DNA from: an uncultured Planktomarina sp.
Lineage (GTDB): Bacteria > Pseudomonadota > Alphaproteobacteria > Rhodobacterales > Rhodobacteraceae
Assembly (NCBI GenBank): GCA_905182325.1
Contig: CAJJBD010000014.1
Span: 1-64,000, forward strand
Reading direction: 5' to 3'
DNA length: 64,000 nucleotides
Shown: positions 55,081 through 64,000 of the stretch, piece by piece
How positions within the stretch are numbered: position 1 is the stretch's first letter
How the letters are laid out: every line of letters starts with the position of its first letter
Position numbers and translations under genes: made by a program
Notes under the pieces: generated by a model
What the model was told of the DNA's origin: nothing
Seen by the model: only the letters and a program-made list of their open reading frames with translations
Databases searched by the model: none

Positions 55081-58077
55081 TCATAATGAACTTAATAGTC
55101 TATTCTTTTCCACCCTAATAATTGGAAATGACGCTTTGCCCATCCCCGGAGTCAACCGGTGCCGAATAAGCGCCACTGGGTGCGCCCTCAAAGTGAGTTG
55201 CATAGATACATAATCTTCCACCACTTCTTCACCCTCAGTCATCTGAGGTAAGTGAGCCTTTTTTTCCAAAACAACTTCCCCTTCCAGATCTTGTGAAAAG
55301 AGCGGCAGGGGTTGATCAGCAGCAATTGCCTTGGCGGCCCAGAGGCCTTGGCGCCGAGTTAAGCTCAGGCTATGAAATGCATCGGCTTCAGCCAAAACCT
55401 GTATTATTTTTGAACTCAAGCCCGCCTTCTTCCAAACAGACTCCACACTAGTATAGCCGTTTCCCCGGGCCGATGTGAGCCATGAGATTTCATCTTCTGA
55501 CATACCTTTAATTTGACGGAAGCCTAGACGTATGGCTAATCCGCCAGTTCCGTCTGGTTCCATCACATTATCCCAAAAGCTTGCATTTACGCAGATAGGA
55601 TATACCTCTACACCGTGTTCCCGCGCATCACGTACAATCTGAGCTGGAGCGTAAAAACCCATTGGTTGAGAGTTAAGTAAAGCACAACTAAATATCCCCG
55701 CATGATAGTTCTTTAGCCAGCTAGAGGCATAGACTAACAAGGCAAAACTCGCGGCATGGCTTTCAGGAAATCCATAAGACGCAAAACCCTCTATCTGTGA
55801 AAAGCATCGCGCAGAAAAATCCTCGTCATAACCATTGCGGCGCATACCACACATAAACGATGACTTAAATTCACTGACGGTCCCATGTTTTTTAAAAGTA
55901 GCCAAAGAACGGCGTAGGCGATCTGCCTGATCTGGGGTGAACCCAGCCCCAACGATAGCAATTTGCATGGCCTGCTCTTGAAACAGGGGTACTCCCAGGG
56001 TTTTTCCAAGTACTGCACCTAGCTCATCAGAAGGAAAGCTGACTGCCTCCTCACCATTGCGGCGGCGAATATAGGGGTGCACCATGTCACCCTGAATAGG
56101 GCCAGGGCGAATAATGGCTACCTCAATCACCAGATCATAAAAGGTGCGGGGGCGCATGCGAGGCAAAAAATTCATCTGTGCCCTGCTTTCTACCTGAAAA
56201 ACTCCTAAACTGTCAGCGCGACAAAGCATATCATAAACGGCTGGGTCTTCAGGTGGCAGCGTAGCAAGAGTATAGTCTACACTGTGATGCATTTTAATCA
56301 AATCAAAGGCCTTACGAATACAGGTCAGCATTCCAAGGGCCAAAACATCAACTTTTAAAATACCTAAGCTATCAATATCATCCTTATCCCAACAGATCAC
56401 TGTGCGGCCTTCCATAGTCGCATTTTCAATAGGTACCAATTCATCTAATCGACCATCAGTTATAATAAACCCACCCACATGCTGTGAGAGATGTCGTGGG
56501 AAGCCAATTACCTCGTAGATTAGTGACATTGTTTTCTGTAAGTGAGGATCCTTAAAATCCAAGCCAACCTCAGACATTCGGCTAGCCTGCAGCCCTTTGC
56601 TTGGAAAGGAGCCCCATAGCTGAGATGACAGGGCACTTATTGTATCTTCGGACAATCCCATAGCACGGCCAACTTCACGGATGGCTCTCTTACCACGATA
56701 ATGCACCACTGTGGCGCATAGTCCCGCTCGATGGCGCCCATAACGCTCATAGATATGCTGGATCACCTCTTCGCGACGCTCATGTTCAAAATCCACATCA
56801 ATATCAGGGGGTTCATTGCGGGCCTCAGAAACAAATCTCTCAAAAACCATCGTACCCACCTCTGGGCTTACAGAGGTTATGCCTAGGCAATAGCACACAA
56901 CCGAATTTGCGGCTGATCCCCGACCTTGGCATAAAATTCCACGAGAGCGTGCAAAGGCTACAATGTCATGAACAGTTAAAAAATAAGGCTCATATTCTAA
57001 TTTTCTTATTAGTAAAAGCTCATGCTCTATAAGTTGCTTGGCCCTTTCTGGTGCCCCAACTGGATAGCGCCAGGCCAACCCATTGCTAACCAAACGCCGT
57101 AACCGATCTGTAGGGGTTTCATCTTCATTTAATTCTGATGGGTATTCATAGCGAAGTGTGTCCAGGGAAAATTGTAGGCGCTCCAAAACAAGTTCTGTCT
57201 GAGCCAGGGCACAAGGGTAAGCCTTAAATAAAGTGACAGCCTCAGTCGCGGAGCGCAGTCGTTGCTCAGAGTTTACCTGTGCTGCTCGTCCTAATGCATC
57301 TATCCGTACCCCCAAGCGAATTGCTGTTAACACATCTGTGAGTCGACGGCGTGACCCATGATGCATAACAGGTGCTGCAGAAGCCACTAACGGCAGTGAT
57401 AATTCTATAGAAACTTCCATCAACTCCCCAAAATGTATTGTATCTTGGCCGTCGTATTTAGGTGCTAAAAGAAGCATTACATCTTGGGGGAAGCAGTGAG
57501 ATAATTTGCAAACTTGTGATAACCATAGCGCTTTAACATTACTATTTTTCAAAGTGTTTGGGGGATGCACCAAAACAATTTGATTGCCCCCAAACTCAAC
57601 TAAATCTTCAAATTCAATATGACACATACCTTTTTTTGCCCGCAACCGCCCACATGAAATTAAGCGACACAATTGCCTCCATCCCTCTCGCCCTTTTGGT
57701 AATAGTGTAGCCGTAAACCCGTCACACAGAACAATCTTAGCAGCGGGAATCAGACGCGGCATATTATAAATCTCAGCGGAGGTACTGCGCTTGAACTGGA
57801 GTGGAGCTGGTGGGCCAACTAAGCCTGTGACGCTATCAAATAATTGCCGCTCTTCTACCAGACGTTTAATTTCACGTGCTCGTGCATGTGCTCTTACAAT
57901 CCCTGCAACAGAGTTTTCATCGGCAATCGCAACTGCTGATAGGCCAAGGAACGCTGCACGGTCCATATACTCCTCAGGATGAGAGCCACCTTTTAGAAAA
58001 GTAAAGTTTGAACAAGCTTGTAGTTCCGCCCAAGAAGAATTTAATTTTAATGGATAAATAACATCAGGTTTAGACAT
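55081..58077 (-). CDS. dnaE2: Error-prone DNA polymerase DnaE2 (ImuC), C-terminally short
   Basis: The 998-aa alpha-subunit-type polymerase serves SOS mutagenesis. It has an N-terminal PHP domain (ELQACSNFTFLKGGSHPEEYMDRA), GRGSAANSVVCYCLGIT, the catalytic PPDIDVDFEHERREEV, SLGILKVDVLALGML with the third aspartate, and the helix-hairpin-helix region. Family members are usually about 1,050-1,150 aa; this one stops soon after QLTLRAHPVALIRHRL, so the C-terminal OB-fold is missing. No imuA or imuB gene is adjacent. An SOS box lies upstream (58115-58129). Confidence 0.93.
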   Translation of the reverse strand: MSKPDVIYPLKLNSSWAELQACSNFTFLKGGSHPEEYMDRAAFLGLSAVAIADENSVAGIVRAHARAREIKRLVEERQLFDSVTGLVGPPAPLQFKRSTSAEIYNMPRLIPAAKIVLCDGFTATLLPKGREGWRQLCRLISCGRLRAKKGMCHIEFEDLVEFGGNQIVLVHPPNTLKNSNVKALWLSQVCKLSHCFPQDVMLLLAPKYDGQDTIHFGELMEVSIELSLPLVASAAPVMHHGSRRRLTDVLTAIRLGVRIDALGRAAQVNSEQRLRSATEAVTLFKAYPCALAQTELVLERLQFSLDTLRYEYPSELNEDETPTDRLRRLVSNGLAWRYPVGAPERAKQLIEHELLLIRKLEYEPYFLTVHDIVAFARSRGILCQGRGSAANSVVCYCLGITSVSPEVGTMVFERFVSEARNEPPDIDVDFEHERREEVIQHIYERYGRHRAGLCATVVHYRGKRAIREVGRAMGLSEDTISALSSQLWGSFPSKGLQASRMSEVGLDFKDPHLQKTMSLIYEVIGFPRHLSQHVGGFIITDGRLDELVPIENATMEGRTVICWDKDDIDSLGILKVDVLALGMLTCIRKAFDLIKMHHSVDYTLATLPPEDPAVYDMLCRADSLGVFQVESRAQMNFLPRMRPRTFYDLVIEVAIIRPGPIQGDMVHPYIRRRNGEEAVSFPSDELGAVLGKTLGVPLFQEQAMQIAIVGAGFTPDQADRLRRSLATFKKHGTVSEFKSSFMCGMRRNGYDEDFSARCFSQIEGFASYGFPESHAASFALLVYASSWLKNYHAGIFSCALLNSQPMGFYAPAQIVRDAREHGVEVYPICVNASFWDNVMEPDGTGGLAIRLGFRQIKGMSEDEISWLTSARGNGYTSVESVWKKAGLSSKIIQVLAEADAFHSLSLTRRQGLWAAKAIAADQPLPLFSQDLEGEVVLEKKAHLPQMTEGEEVVEDYVSMQLTLRAHPVALIRHRLTPGMGKASFPIIRVEKNRLLSSL

Positions 58078-58114
58078 AAAAATTTTCTGTATTAGTGATT
58101 CTAAAGTACAGGTT

Positions 58115-58129
58115 GTTCATGTTTTGTTC
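58115..58129. promoter_or_regulatory. LexA (SOS) box upstream of dnaE2
   Basis: GTTC, seven bases (ATGTTTT), then GTTC: an exact match to the alphaproteobacterial LexA operator GTTC-N7-GTTC. It lies 38 bp upstream of the dnaE2 start in the region shared with the divergent thiolase gene. dnaE2 is a classic member of the alphaproteobacterial SOS regulon, so this is probably its operator. Confidence 0.85.
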
Positions 58130-58208
58130 TAAATTACAATTCTAGTATCGTTAGGTTTGACTTTTCCTCTGCTGCAGTGCGGCGTAAAGTGAAAAAATGG
58201 AGGAAGCT

Positions 58209-59384
58209 ATGACAGATATCGTAATTCTTGGTGGTGCGCGCACAGCTATTGGTACATTTGGCGGCAGCTTGGCCGGAATATCACCTATTGATCTCGGCGC
58301 CTTAGTAGCTAAAGCGGCCTTAGATCGAGCGCAGGTTGACGGCAAACAAATTGGCCATGTAGCGTTTGGGCATGTGATTAACACTGAGCCCCGCGACATG
58401 TACCTATCGAGGGTTGCCGCCCTGCAGTCAGGTATTTCGGAGAGCACCCCAGCAATGAATGTAAATCGCCTTTGCGGCTCTGGATTACAGGCAATAGTGT
58501 CAGTAGCACAGTCACTAATGCTTGGTGATGCGGAGTTTGGCCTGGCCGGAGGTTCTGAAAATATGAGCCGCTCACCCTATATCATGCAGGCTCAACGATG
58601 GGGTCAAAAGATGGGTGACGTTAAAACACTTGATATGATGCTAGGTGCGCTACATTGCCCCGTCGGGACCGGACATATGGGGGTCACTGCCGAGAATGTG
58701 GCACAAGAACATGCAGTAACGCGAGCTGATCAAGATGCCTTCGCACTTGAAAGCCAAAGCCGTGCCGCAATAGCCATTGCAGATGGTCGTTTCTTAGATC
58801 AAATCACACCAGTAGAAATTAAAGTAAAACGCGATATTGTAAATTTTGACGTCGACGAATACCCAAAAGAAACAACACCTGAAATCTTAGCGGGACTTCG
58901 GACTGTATTCCAAAAAGATGGGACCGTTACCGCCGGAAATGCGTCAGGCATAAATGACGGGGCAGCTGCGATTGTTTTGGCAAGCTCTACCTCCGCAGAG
59001 CGTGCTGGCCTCAAGCCAAAGTTTCGCATTCTAGGCTATGGCCATGCTGGAGTACGTCCCTCAGTGATGGGAATTGGACCCGTACCAGCTGTTAAAAACT
59101 TGCTATCCAAAACTGGTTTATCAGTTAGTGATTTCGATGTGATCGAGAGTAATGAAGCTTTTGCTGCACAGGCAATCGCGGTAAACCAAGAACTTGGGTT
59201 CGACCCCAAGCGGGTCAATCCAAATGGTGGCGCAATTGCTTTGGGCCACCCAGTTGGGGCTACTGGTACAATCATCATGGTTAAACTCATGGCCGAGCTA
59301 GAGCGCTGTGCTGGCAAGAGAGGCCTCGCCACAATGTGCATTGGGGGTGGACAAGGTATCGCGGTTGCAATCGAGCGGATTTAG
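58209..59384 (+). CDS. Acetyl-CoA acetyltransferase (thiolase)
   Basis: The 391-aa thiolase condenses two acetyl-CoA or cleaves 3-ketoacyl-CoA. Active-site Cys is in NVNRLCGSGLQAIVS, with VIESNEAFAAQA, the NPNGGAIALGHPVGATGTI His region and the second Cys in ATMCIGGGQGIAVAIE. ATG 58209 is chosen because GGAGG lies 4-8 nt upstream; the ATG at 58197 precedes that site. It resembles PhaA/BktB-type enzymes, but no phaB or phaC is present. It is divergent from dnaE2. Confidence 0.93.
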   Translation: MTDIVILGGARTAIGTFGGSLAGISPIDLGALVAKAALDRAQVDGKQIGHVAFGHVINTEPRDMYLSRVAALQSGISESTPAMNVNRLCGSGLQAIVSVAQSLMLGDAEFGLAGGSENMSRSPYIMQAQRWGQKMGDVKTLDMMLGALHCPVGTGHMGVTAENVAQEHAVTRADQDAFALESQSRAAIAIADGRFLDQITPVEIKVKRDIVNFDVDEYPKETTPEILAGLRTVFQKDGTVTAGNASGINDGAAAIVLASSTSAERAGLKPKFRILGYGHAGVRPSVMGIGPVPAVKNLLSKTGLSVSDFDVIESNEAFAAQAIAVNQELGFDPKRVNPNGGAIALGHPVGATGTIIMVKLMAELERCAGKRGLATMCIGGGQGIAVAIERI

Positions 59385-59406
59385 AAAAAAGAATCTGAAT
59401 AATAAA

Positions 59407-59440
59407 AAGGGTGGCGCCTTAAGCTAACCTTATTTTTTTT
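59407..59440 (+). terminator. Rho-independent terminator after the thiolase gene
   Basis: AGGGTGGC, a GCCTTAA loop and GCTAACCT form an 8-bp stem with one mismatch and one G-U pair, followed by TTATTTTTTTT. It lies 23 nt after the thiolase stop and overlaps the last codons of the convergent cytochrome gene. Confidence 0.7.
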
Positions 59441-59879
59441 CAGACAGCCTCAATAAATAAGTATATATGTTGCGCGCATCTTTTTCTTTGCGCACTTTGT
59501 AAGTCATCTTTGCTCGGGCTTTTTTATCACTCAAGAACAACCGTAAAAAACTTTTGGGGTCTTGAACATAGGCTACAAAATTTTTCTCATCCCAAGCTAG
59601 ACCATTATTAGTACCCGCAGCTACAATCGATTTTCCGTATCTGTATCCATCAACCACACCCGCTAATTGCCCAACCACACCGTACAAGTTGGGGCCTGCT
59701 CGCCCATTGCGACCTGCAAGCTTTTTACCAGAACTATTTATGATCATATGGCAAGCAACACATTGTTTTTTAAATGCCAGCTCACCCAAAGCTGAATCAC
59801 CACTTAACTTAACATCATCCGCTAAAACTAACGTAGACAAGAAAAAGGCCACAATCACATTAGAAATAAGTTTCATCAC
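59430..59879 (-). CDS. Cytochrome c, class I (c2-like)
   Basis: The 149-aa periplasmic c-type cytochrome has a signal peptide (cleaved after about LVLA, residue 20), the heme site CVACH near residue 36, RAGPNLYGVVG and the probable axial Met in AKMTYKV. These match cytochrome c2, an electron carrier between the bc1 complex and oxidases or reaction centres. It is not in the pet operon. The downstream end overlaps the thiolase terminator. Confidence 0.9.
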   Translation of the reverse strand: MMKLISNVIVAFFLSTLVLADDVKLSGDSALGELAFKKQCVACHMIINSSGKKLAGRNGRAGPNLYGVVGQLAGVVDGYRYGKSIVAAGTNNGLAWDEKNFVAYVQDPKSFLRLFLSDKKARAKMTYKVRKEKDARNIYTYLLRLSEKK

Positions 59880-59962
59880 AGCATTCTATTAAAACTTTGT
59901 CATATTAGGTTTTGCCTATCAGGCAATTTCCCACTTAAATAATAAAAGCAATGACTAAAACA

Positions 59963-61174
59963 CTAGGCAACAGCCCGCGAAAGAGCACATTGGCCCCAAA
60001 GATTTGACATTGCAGAAATCAAGTAATCAACATCAGCATTTGTGTGTAATGGAGAGGGTGTAAATCGCAGACGCTCTGTACCTTTAGGAACAGTTGGGTA
60101 GTTTATCGGCTGCACATAAATTCCAAATTGATCCATTAAGTAGTCTGCTAACATCTTGGTTTTGACAGGATCTTTTATCATTACAGGTACAATGTGGCTG
60201 TCATTTTTCATATGTGGAATACCGGCCCGATCTAGCCCCGCTCTAAGCCTCGCTACCTGCGCACGCTGACCTAAGCGTTCTGCTTCACTCACCTTAAGAT
60301 GCGCAATCGAAGTTCGAGCAGCCACAGCTATTGATGGTGGCAACGCGGTAGTAAAAATAAATCCAGAACCGAAAGAACGAATAAAATCACAAATTGCTTC
60401 AGACCCTGTGATATATCCACCAACACAACCAACCGCCTTGCCCAGAGTGCCCTCTATAATATCAACTCGGTGAGCCAAGCCCTCTCTTTCGCTTATACCG
60501 CCGCCCCGCTGACCATACATTCCAACTGCGTGCACCTCATCCAAATATGTTAGGGCACCATGTTTTTCGCATACATCTAAAATTTCAGCTATTGGCGCAA
60601 TATCACCGTCCATGGAGTATACACTCTCAAAAGCCACAATCTTAGGTCGATCACCACAGGCCGCCAACTTACGATCTAAATCTGTGACGTCATTATGTCT
60701 CCAAATTACCTTATCAGCTCTTGATTGCCTAATTCCCTCTATCATCGAGGCGTGATTATTTGCATCGGACAGTATAACGACCTCTGGAATTTTTGAACCA
60801 AGCGTGGATAGCGTAGTCCAGTTGGAAACATAACCCGATGTAAATAGTAATGCCGACTTCTTGCCATGGAGGTCCGCAATCTCACTCTCAAGCAGGAGGT
60901 GGTCATGGTTAGTGCCACTAATATTTCGAGTACCACCTGCACCAGCCCCACATCGACCCACAGCCTCTTGCATCGCAGCAATTACTTTTGGATGCTGGCC
61001 CATACCTAAATAGTCATTGGAACACCAAACTTTAACTTCACGCTTTCCACCCTCAAAGTGGTTAGTGGCGAGGGGAAATTTATCTACCTGTCTTTCTAGA
61101 TCAGCAAAATACCGATAGTTGCCTTCTGACTTCAATTGCTCAATTTGATTTTTAAAAAAACTATCAAATGACAT
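59963..61174 (-). CDS. hemA: 5-Aminolevulinate synthase
   Basis: The 403-aa PLP enzyme condenses glycine and succinyl-CoA to 5-aminolevulinate (the C4/Shemin route to heme and, where present, bacteriochlorophyll). Motifs are [70 protein letters not shown] and the PLP-lysine region [16 protein letters not shown]. The 3' end has the usual LRFTPSPLH. Length is normal. A regulator-like inverted repeat TTCTTAA-T-TTAAGAA lies at 61255-61269 upstream. Confidence 0.97.
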   Translation of the reverse strand: MSFDSFFKNQIEQLKSEGNYRYFADLERQVDKFPLATNHFEGGKREVKVWCSNDYLGMGQHPKVIAAMQEAVGRCGAGAGGTRNISGTNHDHLLLESEIADLHGKKSALLFTSGYVSNWTTLSTLGSKIPEVVILSDANNHASMIEGIRQSRADKVIWRHNDVTDLDRKLAACGDRPKIVAFESVYSMDGDIAPIAEILDVCEKHGALTYLDEVHAVGMYGQRGGGISEREGLAHRVDIIEGTLGKAVGCVGGYITGSEAICDFIRSFGSGFIFTTALPPSIAVAARTSIAHLKVSEAERLGQRAQVARLRAGLDRAGIPHMKNDSHIVPVMIKDPVKTKMLADYLMDQFGIYVQPINYPTVPKGTERLRFTPSPLHTNADVDYLISAMSNLWGQCALSRAVA

Positions 61175-61412
61175 TAAAATTTTCCCATTTTGTATTGTGT
61201 TTTATATCTTATGCCAGACAAATAAGCCAAATGACACAAAGTTCTACAGTTTTTTTCTTAATTTAAGAAGAAGTTCTGCGACATTTTAGCCGTTTTAAAT
61301 GGATTTTATAAAGGGAACTCCAACAAGAAGAAAATCCAATCATGTGTGAGCCATTACTTTTCCTTCAGTTATTTTGTAGTTATAGCTTTTCCATGAAACT
61401 GCGAATAAACCG

Positions 61413-61937
61413 ATGGAAACATTAATTCCCACCTGGAAAAATGGTGAGTTGCAGCCAGTAGAGAAAATGCAAGCGCATCTTCAAGGATTGCGCCACAAAG
61501 CTGTATCAGTTTTTGTAATGCAGGGTTCTAAGACCCTTTTGCAACGTCGAGCTCTGAGCAAATACCATACTCCAGGCCTGTGGGCCAATGCCTGCTGTAC
61601 ACATCCAGAATGGGGCGAAAAAGGCCTGAGTTGTGCTATTCGAAGATTAAACGAAGAGCTTGGAATAATTGGCCAAACACCAGTCTACAAGGATACCGTA
61701 GAATATTCTGCAGATGTTGGAAACAACATGATCGAGCATGAGGTAGTCGAAATTTTTGTTGTCCGATCCGGCCATGTTTTAGTGCGCCCCAACCCAGATG
61801 AGGTAATGGACTATCGCTGGGAAAGTTTAAAAGATCTATATAAAAAAATTAGCAATGAACCAGCACAATTTACGCCTTGGCTCAAAATTTATTTAGAACA
61901 GCACTCAGCCAAAATATTTCCTGGTCATACCAAATGA
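61413..61937 (+). CDS. idi: Isopentenyl-diphosphate delta-isomerase, type I
   Basis: This Nudix-fold enzyme interconverts isopentenyl and dimethylallyl diphosphate for isoprenoid synthesis. The 174-aa product has the active-site Cys in NACCTHPEWGEKG, the Nudix-like LSCAIRRLNEELGI, and the active-site Glu in MIEHEVVEIFVV. It is divergent from hemA with 238 bp between; in photosynthetic relatives idi is linked to pigment genes, but no others are here. It overlaps yaaA by 13 nt at the 3' ends. Confidence 0.95.
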   Translation: METLIPTWKNGELQPVEKMQAHLQGLRHKAVSVFVMQGSKTLLQRRALSKYHTPGLWANACCTHPEWGEKGLSCAIRRLNEELGIIGQTPVYKDTVEYSADVGNNMIEHEVVEIFVVRSGHVLVRPNPDEVMDYRWESLKDLYKKISNEPAQFTPWLKIYLEQHSAKIFPGHTK

Positions 61938-62698
61938 TTCCGCAAGAAAACTGGCTTTGCCGAGGTAGATTGGCTAGGTTGATAAACATATCCACCCAAA
62001 TCAAATTCCAAGACTTGCGCCACATCTGAAAGTCGGTTTTGTACGACAAACCGCGCCATGGCACCTCGGGCCTTCTTTGCATGAAAGCTGATCATCTTTT
62101 CCTTGCCATCTTTAAATTCTAAAAACTGTGGGGTTACCACCTCCAGAGATAACGTCTTCAAATTAACTGATCCAAAATATTCTTGGCTAGCACAGTTGAC
62201 CAAAACCTTTGATCCGGTGATCGCCGCCTGTGTATTAAGAGAGTTTGAGATTGAATTGCCCCAATATGCATAAAGTGATCCACCTTTTCTTGTTTTAAGC
62301 CGGCTGCCCATTTCCAGACGGTAAGCTTGAATTTCATCAAGCGGTCGCAAAACACCATAAAGTCCTGAAAGTATTCGCAAGTGATTTTGCGCCCAGCGCA
62401 TATCATCATCGCTGAGACTTGATGCTTCTAAGCCTTGGTACGTATCACCAGCAAAGGCCAATGCTGCCGGCCGAAGGGCATCAACCTTTGGGGAAACAGC
62501 ATAATCACGAAAACGATCCCAATTGAGGCGTGCTAAATTTGGACTGATTGACATAAGTTTTTGCAAGTCCTCAACTGACAGTTTACGAGCCACTTCAACA
62601 AGATCCAATGCCTCCTGCTCAAAATCAGGTTGCGTAAGGTCGGCGCGTGCAACGGTCGTCCAGTCTAGCTTTTTAGCTGGTGAAATACATACTAACAT
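61925..62698 (-). CDS. yaaA: Peroxide stress protein YaaA (UPF0246)
   Basis: The 257-aa product is a YaaA/DUF328 family protein, which binds DNA and lowers free iron and damage during H2O2 stress in E. coli. Landmarks are LVCISPAKKLDW at the N-terminus, FAGDTYQGLEASSLS, LRILSGLYGVLRPLDEIQAYRLEMG and ISFHAKKARGAMARFVV near the C-terminus. Complete. It follows recQ on the same strand by 37 nt (recQ stop near 62735). Confidence 0.94.
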   Translation of the reverse strand: MLVCISPAKKLDWTTVARADLTQPDFEQEALDLVEVARKLSVEDLQKLMSISPNLARLNWDRFRDYAVSPKVDALRPAALAFAGDTYQGLEASSLSDDDMRWAQNHLRILSGLYGVLRPLDEIQAYRLEMGSRLKTRKGGSLYAYWGNSISNSLNTQAAITGSKVLVNCASQEYFGSVNLKTLSLEVVTPQFLEFKDGKEKMISFHAKKARGAMARFVVQNRLSDVAQVLEFDLGGYVYQPSQSTSAKPVFLRNHLV

Positions 62699-62734
62699 CT
62701 TCGAGTCTCCCTATTAAGTCCAATTTAGCGTACA

Positions 62735-64000
62735 TCACAGCGACTGCAAGATTTCTATAAATGCCTTACCAAAGCGCTCAGTTCGGGCATCGTTCATACC
62801 AGGAATTTGCCCTAATTTATCAAGGTTTTGGGGCCGTACCTTTGCTATATTTCTTAATGTCGTCCGAGAACACGAAAGAAGTTTCTCAGTTCTTGAATCA
62901 CCACGCTCTAATATCCGCTGAGAAATTAACAACTGATCAAAAACTTCAGCCTCTGGCAGTCCCGCTATTTTGCGACGGGTAGGGTGTATCTTATGTTCTT
63001 CACCAGTAACTACAGATAAAAAAGCTTGCCCATAACGTTCTAATTTTTTTGCTCCAACCCCACCCACAGAGGCCATCTCATCTAAACTTTTTGGGCGCTT
63101 TTCAGCCATCTCAATAAGCGTTTTGTCGTTAAAGACAATGTATGCAGGTATTTTTTGTTGCTCTGATAGCGCACGCCTTTTAGCTTTTAACGCGGATAAA
63201 AGTGGGGCGTCTTCGTCTGACACCAAAGACTTAACTGTTGGGCGGCGATTATTAGCAGCTATTATGCTATCCTTGCGAAGCTGTATTTCTGCCGTACCCC
63301 TAAGTAGCGGTCTCGCGTTTTCAGTAAACCGCAGCCCACCATGACGCTCGGGGTCAGGGCGAATCAAATCATAACCCATCATCTGTCGAAATATTGCCTG
63401 CCACTCTGCCTTGCTAGTATCTTTTCCGACACCAAAAGTGGGCAACTCATCATGTGCCCGTTGCCGTACCTTATCTGTCTTATTACCGCGCAAAATGTCT
63501 ATCAGGTGACCCATCCCAAACCACTCACCCGTACGTAAAATAGCTGATAGAGCCATTCTTACCGGTTCTGTTCCATCAAATAACTCAGGCGGATTATCAC
63601 AGAGATCACAATTATTACAGGTCACAACAGTTTCACCAAAATACTTAAGTAGGGTTGCTCGGCGACAAGTTAAGGCCTCGGCTAAACCAAGAAGGGCATT
63701 CAATCGGGCATGATCTGCTATTTTTCTATCAGTGGGGGCTAACCCCTCATCAATCTGTGAGCGACGCAGTCGGATATCATCGGCACCAAAGAGCGTCAAG
63801 GTTTCCGCAGGGGCTCCATCGCGCCCACTTCTTCCAATTTCTTGGTAATATGCCTCAATTGATTTAGGAAGATCCGCGTGGGCAACCCAGCGTATATCAG
63901 GCTTATCAACTCCCATTCCAAAGGCAATTGTGGCAACAACTATTAAACCATCTTCACGCTGAAATCGGGTTTCTACAATACGTCGATCTTCAGCATCCAT
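62735..64000 (-). CDS. recQ: ATP-dependent DNA helicase RecQ (5' end outside the window)
   Basis: About 420 C-terminal residues are present; the N-terminal helicase motifs lie beyond the right edge. Seen are helicase motif VI (YYQEIGRSGRDGAPAETL), the zinc-binding RQC region with CRRATLLKYFGE and CNNCDLC, a winged-helix segment, and two HRDC-like domains (about DAPLLSALKAKRRALSEQ... and FDQLLISQRILERGDS...). The second HRDC-like domain is present in some, not all, RecQ proteins. The function is unwinding DNA in recombinational repair. Confidence 0.95.
   Translation of the reverse strand: MDAEDRRIVETRFQREDGLIVVATIAFGMGVDKPDIRWVAHADLPKSIEAYYQEIGRSGRDGAPAETLTLFGADDIRLRRSQIDEGLAPTDRKIADHARLNALLGLAEALTCRRATLLKYFGETVVTCNNCDLCDNPPELFDGTEPVRMALSAILRTGEWFGMGHLIDILRGNKTDKVRQRAHDELPTFGVGKDTSKAEWQAIFRQMMGYDLIRPDPERHGGLRFTENARPLLRGTAEIQLRKDSIIAANNRRPTVKSLVSDEDAPLLSALKAKRRALSEQQKIPAYIVFNDKTLIEMAEKRPKSLDEMASVGGVGAKKLERYGQAFLSVVTGEEHKIHPTRRKIAGLPEAEVFDQLLISQRILERGDSRTEKLLSCSRTTLRNIAKVRPQNLDKLGQIPGMNDARTERFGKAFIEILQSL

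Noticed and set aside
61255-61269. TTCTTAA-T-TTAAGAA upstream of hemA as an FNR box
   Set aside because: It does not match the FNR/FnrL pattern TTGAT-N4-ATCAA; AT-rich palindromes of this length are common here.
1-64000. tRNA genes, CRISPR arrays, insertion sequences, integrases or prophage genes
   Set aside because: I scanned the intergenic gaps by eye and saw no cloverleaf-type tRNA sequence, no regularly spaced repeats and no transposase- or integrase-like protein.

Overview
This 64-kb window looks like part of the chromosome of a marine alphaproteobacterium of the Rhodobacterales. The evidence is the gene order rimM-trmD-rplS-rpmE-mipZ, a TrmD with the HGRKSIR-type N-terminal extension usual in Rhodobacteraceae, a petABC (bc1) operon, 5-aminolevulinate synthase HemA, an alphaproteobacterial LexA box (GTTC-N7-GTTC), and osmolyte/organosulfur-type catabolic genes. 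The DNA is AT-rich, gene-dense and uses many TTG/GTG starts and overlapping genes, which suggests a low-GC pelagic lineage. I found no tRNA or rRNA genes, transposases, integrases or CRISPR arrays.

Layout: (1) 0-10 kb, + strand: ribosome/tRNA maturation genes, the division-site ATPase MipZ, kynureninase, monomeric isocitrate dehydrogenase, a YghU-type glutathione transferase, an ETHE1/Blh-like metallo-hydrolase and a solitary TRAP solute-binding protein. (2) 10-18.5 kb: a Tm-1-like protein plus aldehyde dehydrogenase, divergent from a class III aminotransferase across a region with two palindromic operators; then a sulfatase/phosphonate-monoesterase-like enzyme and two NAD(P) dehydrogenases. 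(3) 18.7-20.8 kb: an isolated CMP-pseudaminate synthetase-like gene (pseF) and malonyl-CoA decarboxylase.

(4) 20.9-36.7 kb is the most unusual region. A 12-gene minus-strand operon, tightly coupled by ATGA overlaps, encodes a CUT1-type ABC importer, a HisD/HpsN-like dehydrogenase, an SDR, a bicupin, a stand-alone MetE-like methyltransferase, a LacI regulator and three SnoaL-like proteins. A divergent four-gene operon adds two more SnoaL-like proteins, an alpha/beta hydrolase and an RraA-like protein. A LacI-type palindrome lies in the shared promoter. The two long SnoaL-like families each have one copy on either side of the promoter. I read this as a catabolic regulon for an unidentified substrate, probably polar and possibly methylated.

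(5) 36.8-43.3 kb: a nonulosonic (pseudaminic-type) acid block (pseI, two acetyltransferase-like genes, a GT30/Kdo-transferase-like gene, pseC), then an inositol-dehydrogenase-like gene and a GST. (6) 43.7-46.4 kb: petABC. (7) 46.5-49.8 kb: a TPP-riboswitch-controlled thiBPQ importer, in which thiQ appears to start at ATT. (8) 50-64 kb: chorismate synthase, PCu(A)C copper chaperone, RNase R, an MltB-like transglycosylase without a signal peptide, an SOS-boxed but C-terminally short DnaE2, thiolase, cytochrome c2-like protein, HemA, IPP isomerase, YaaA and the 3' part of recQ.
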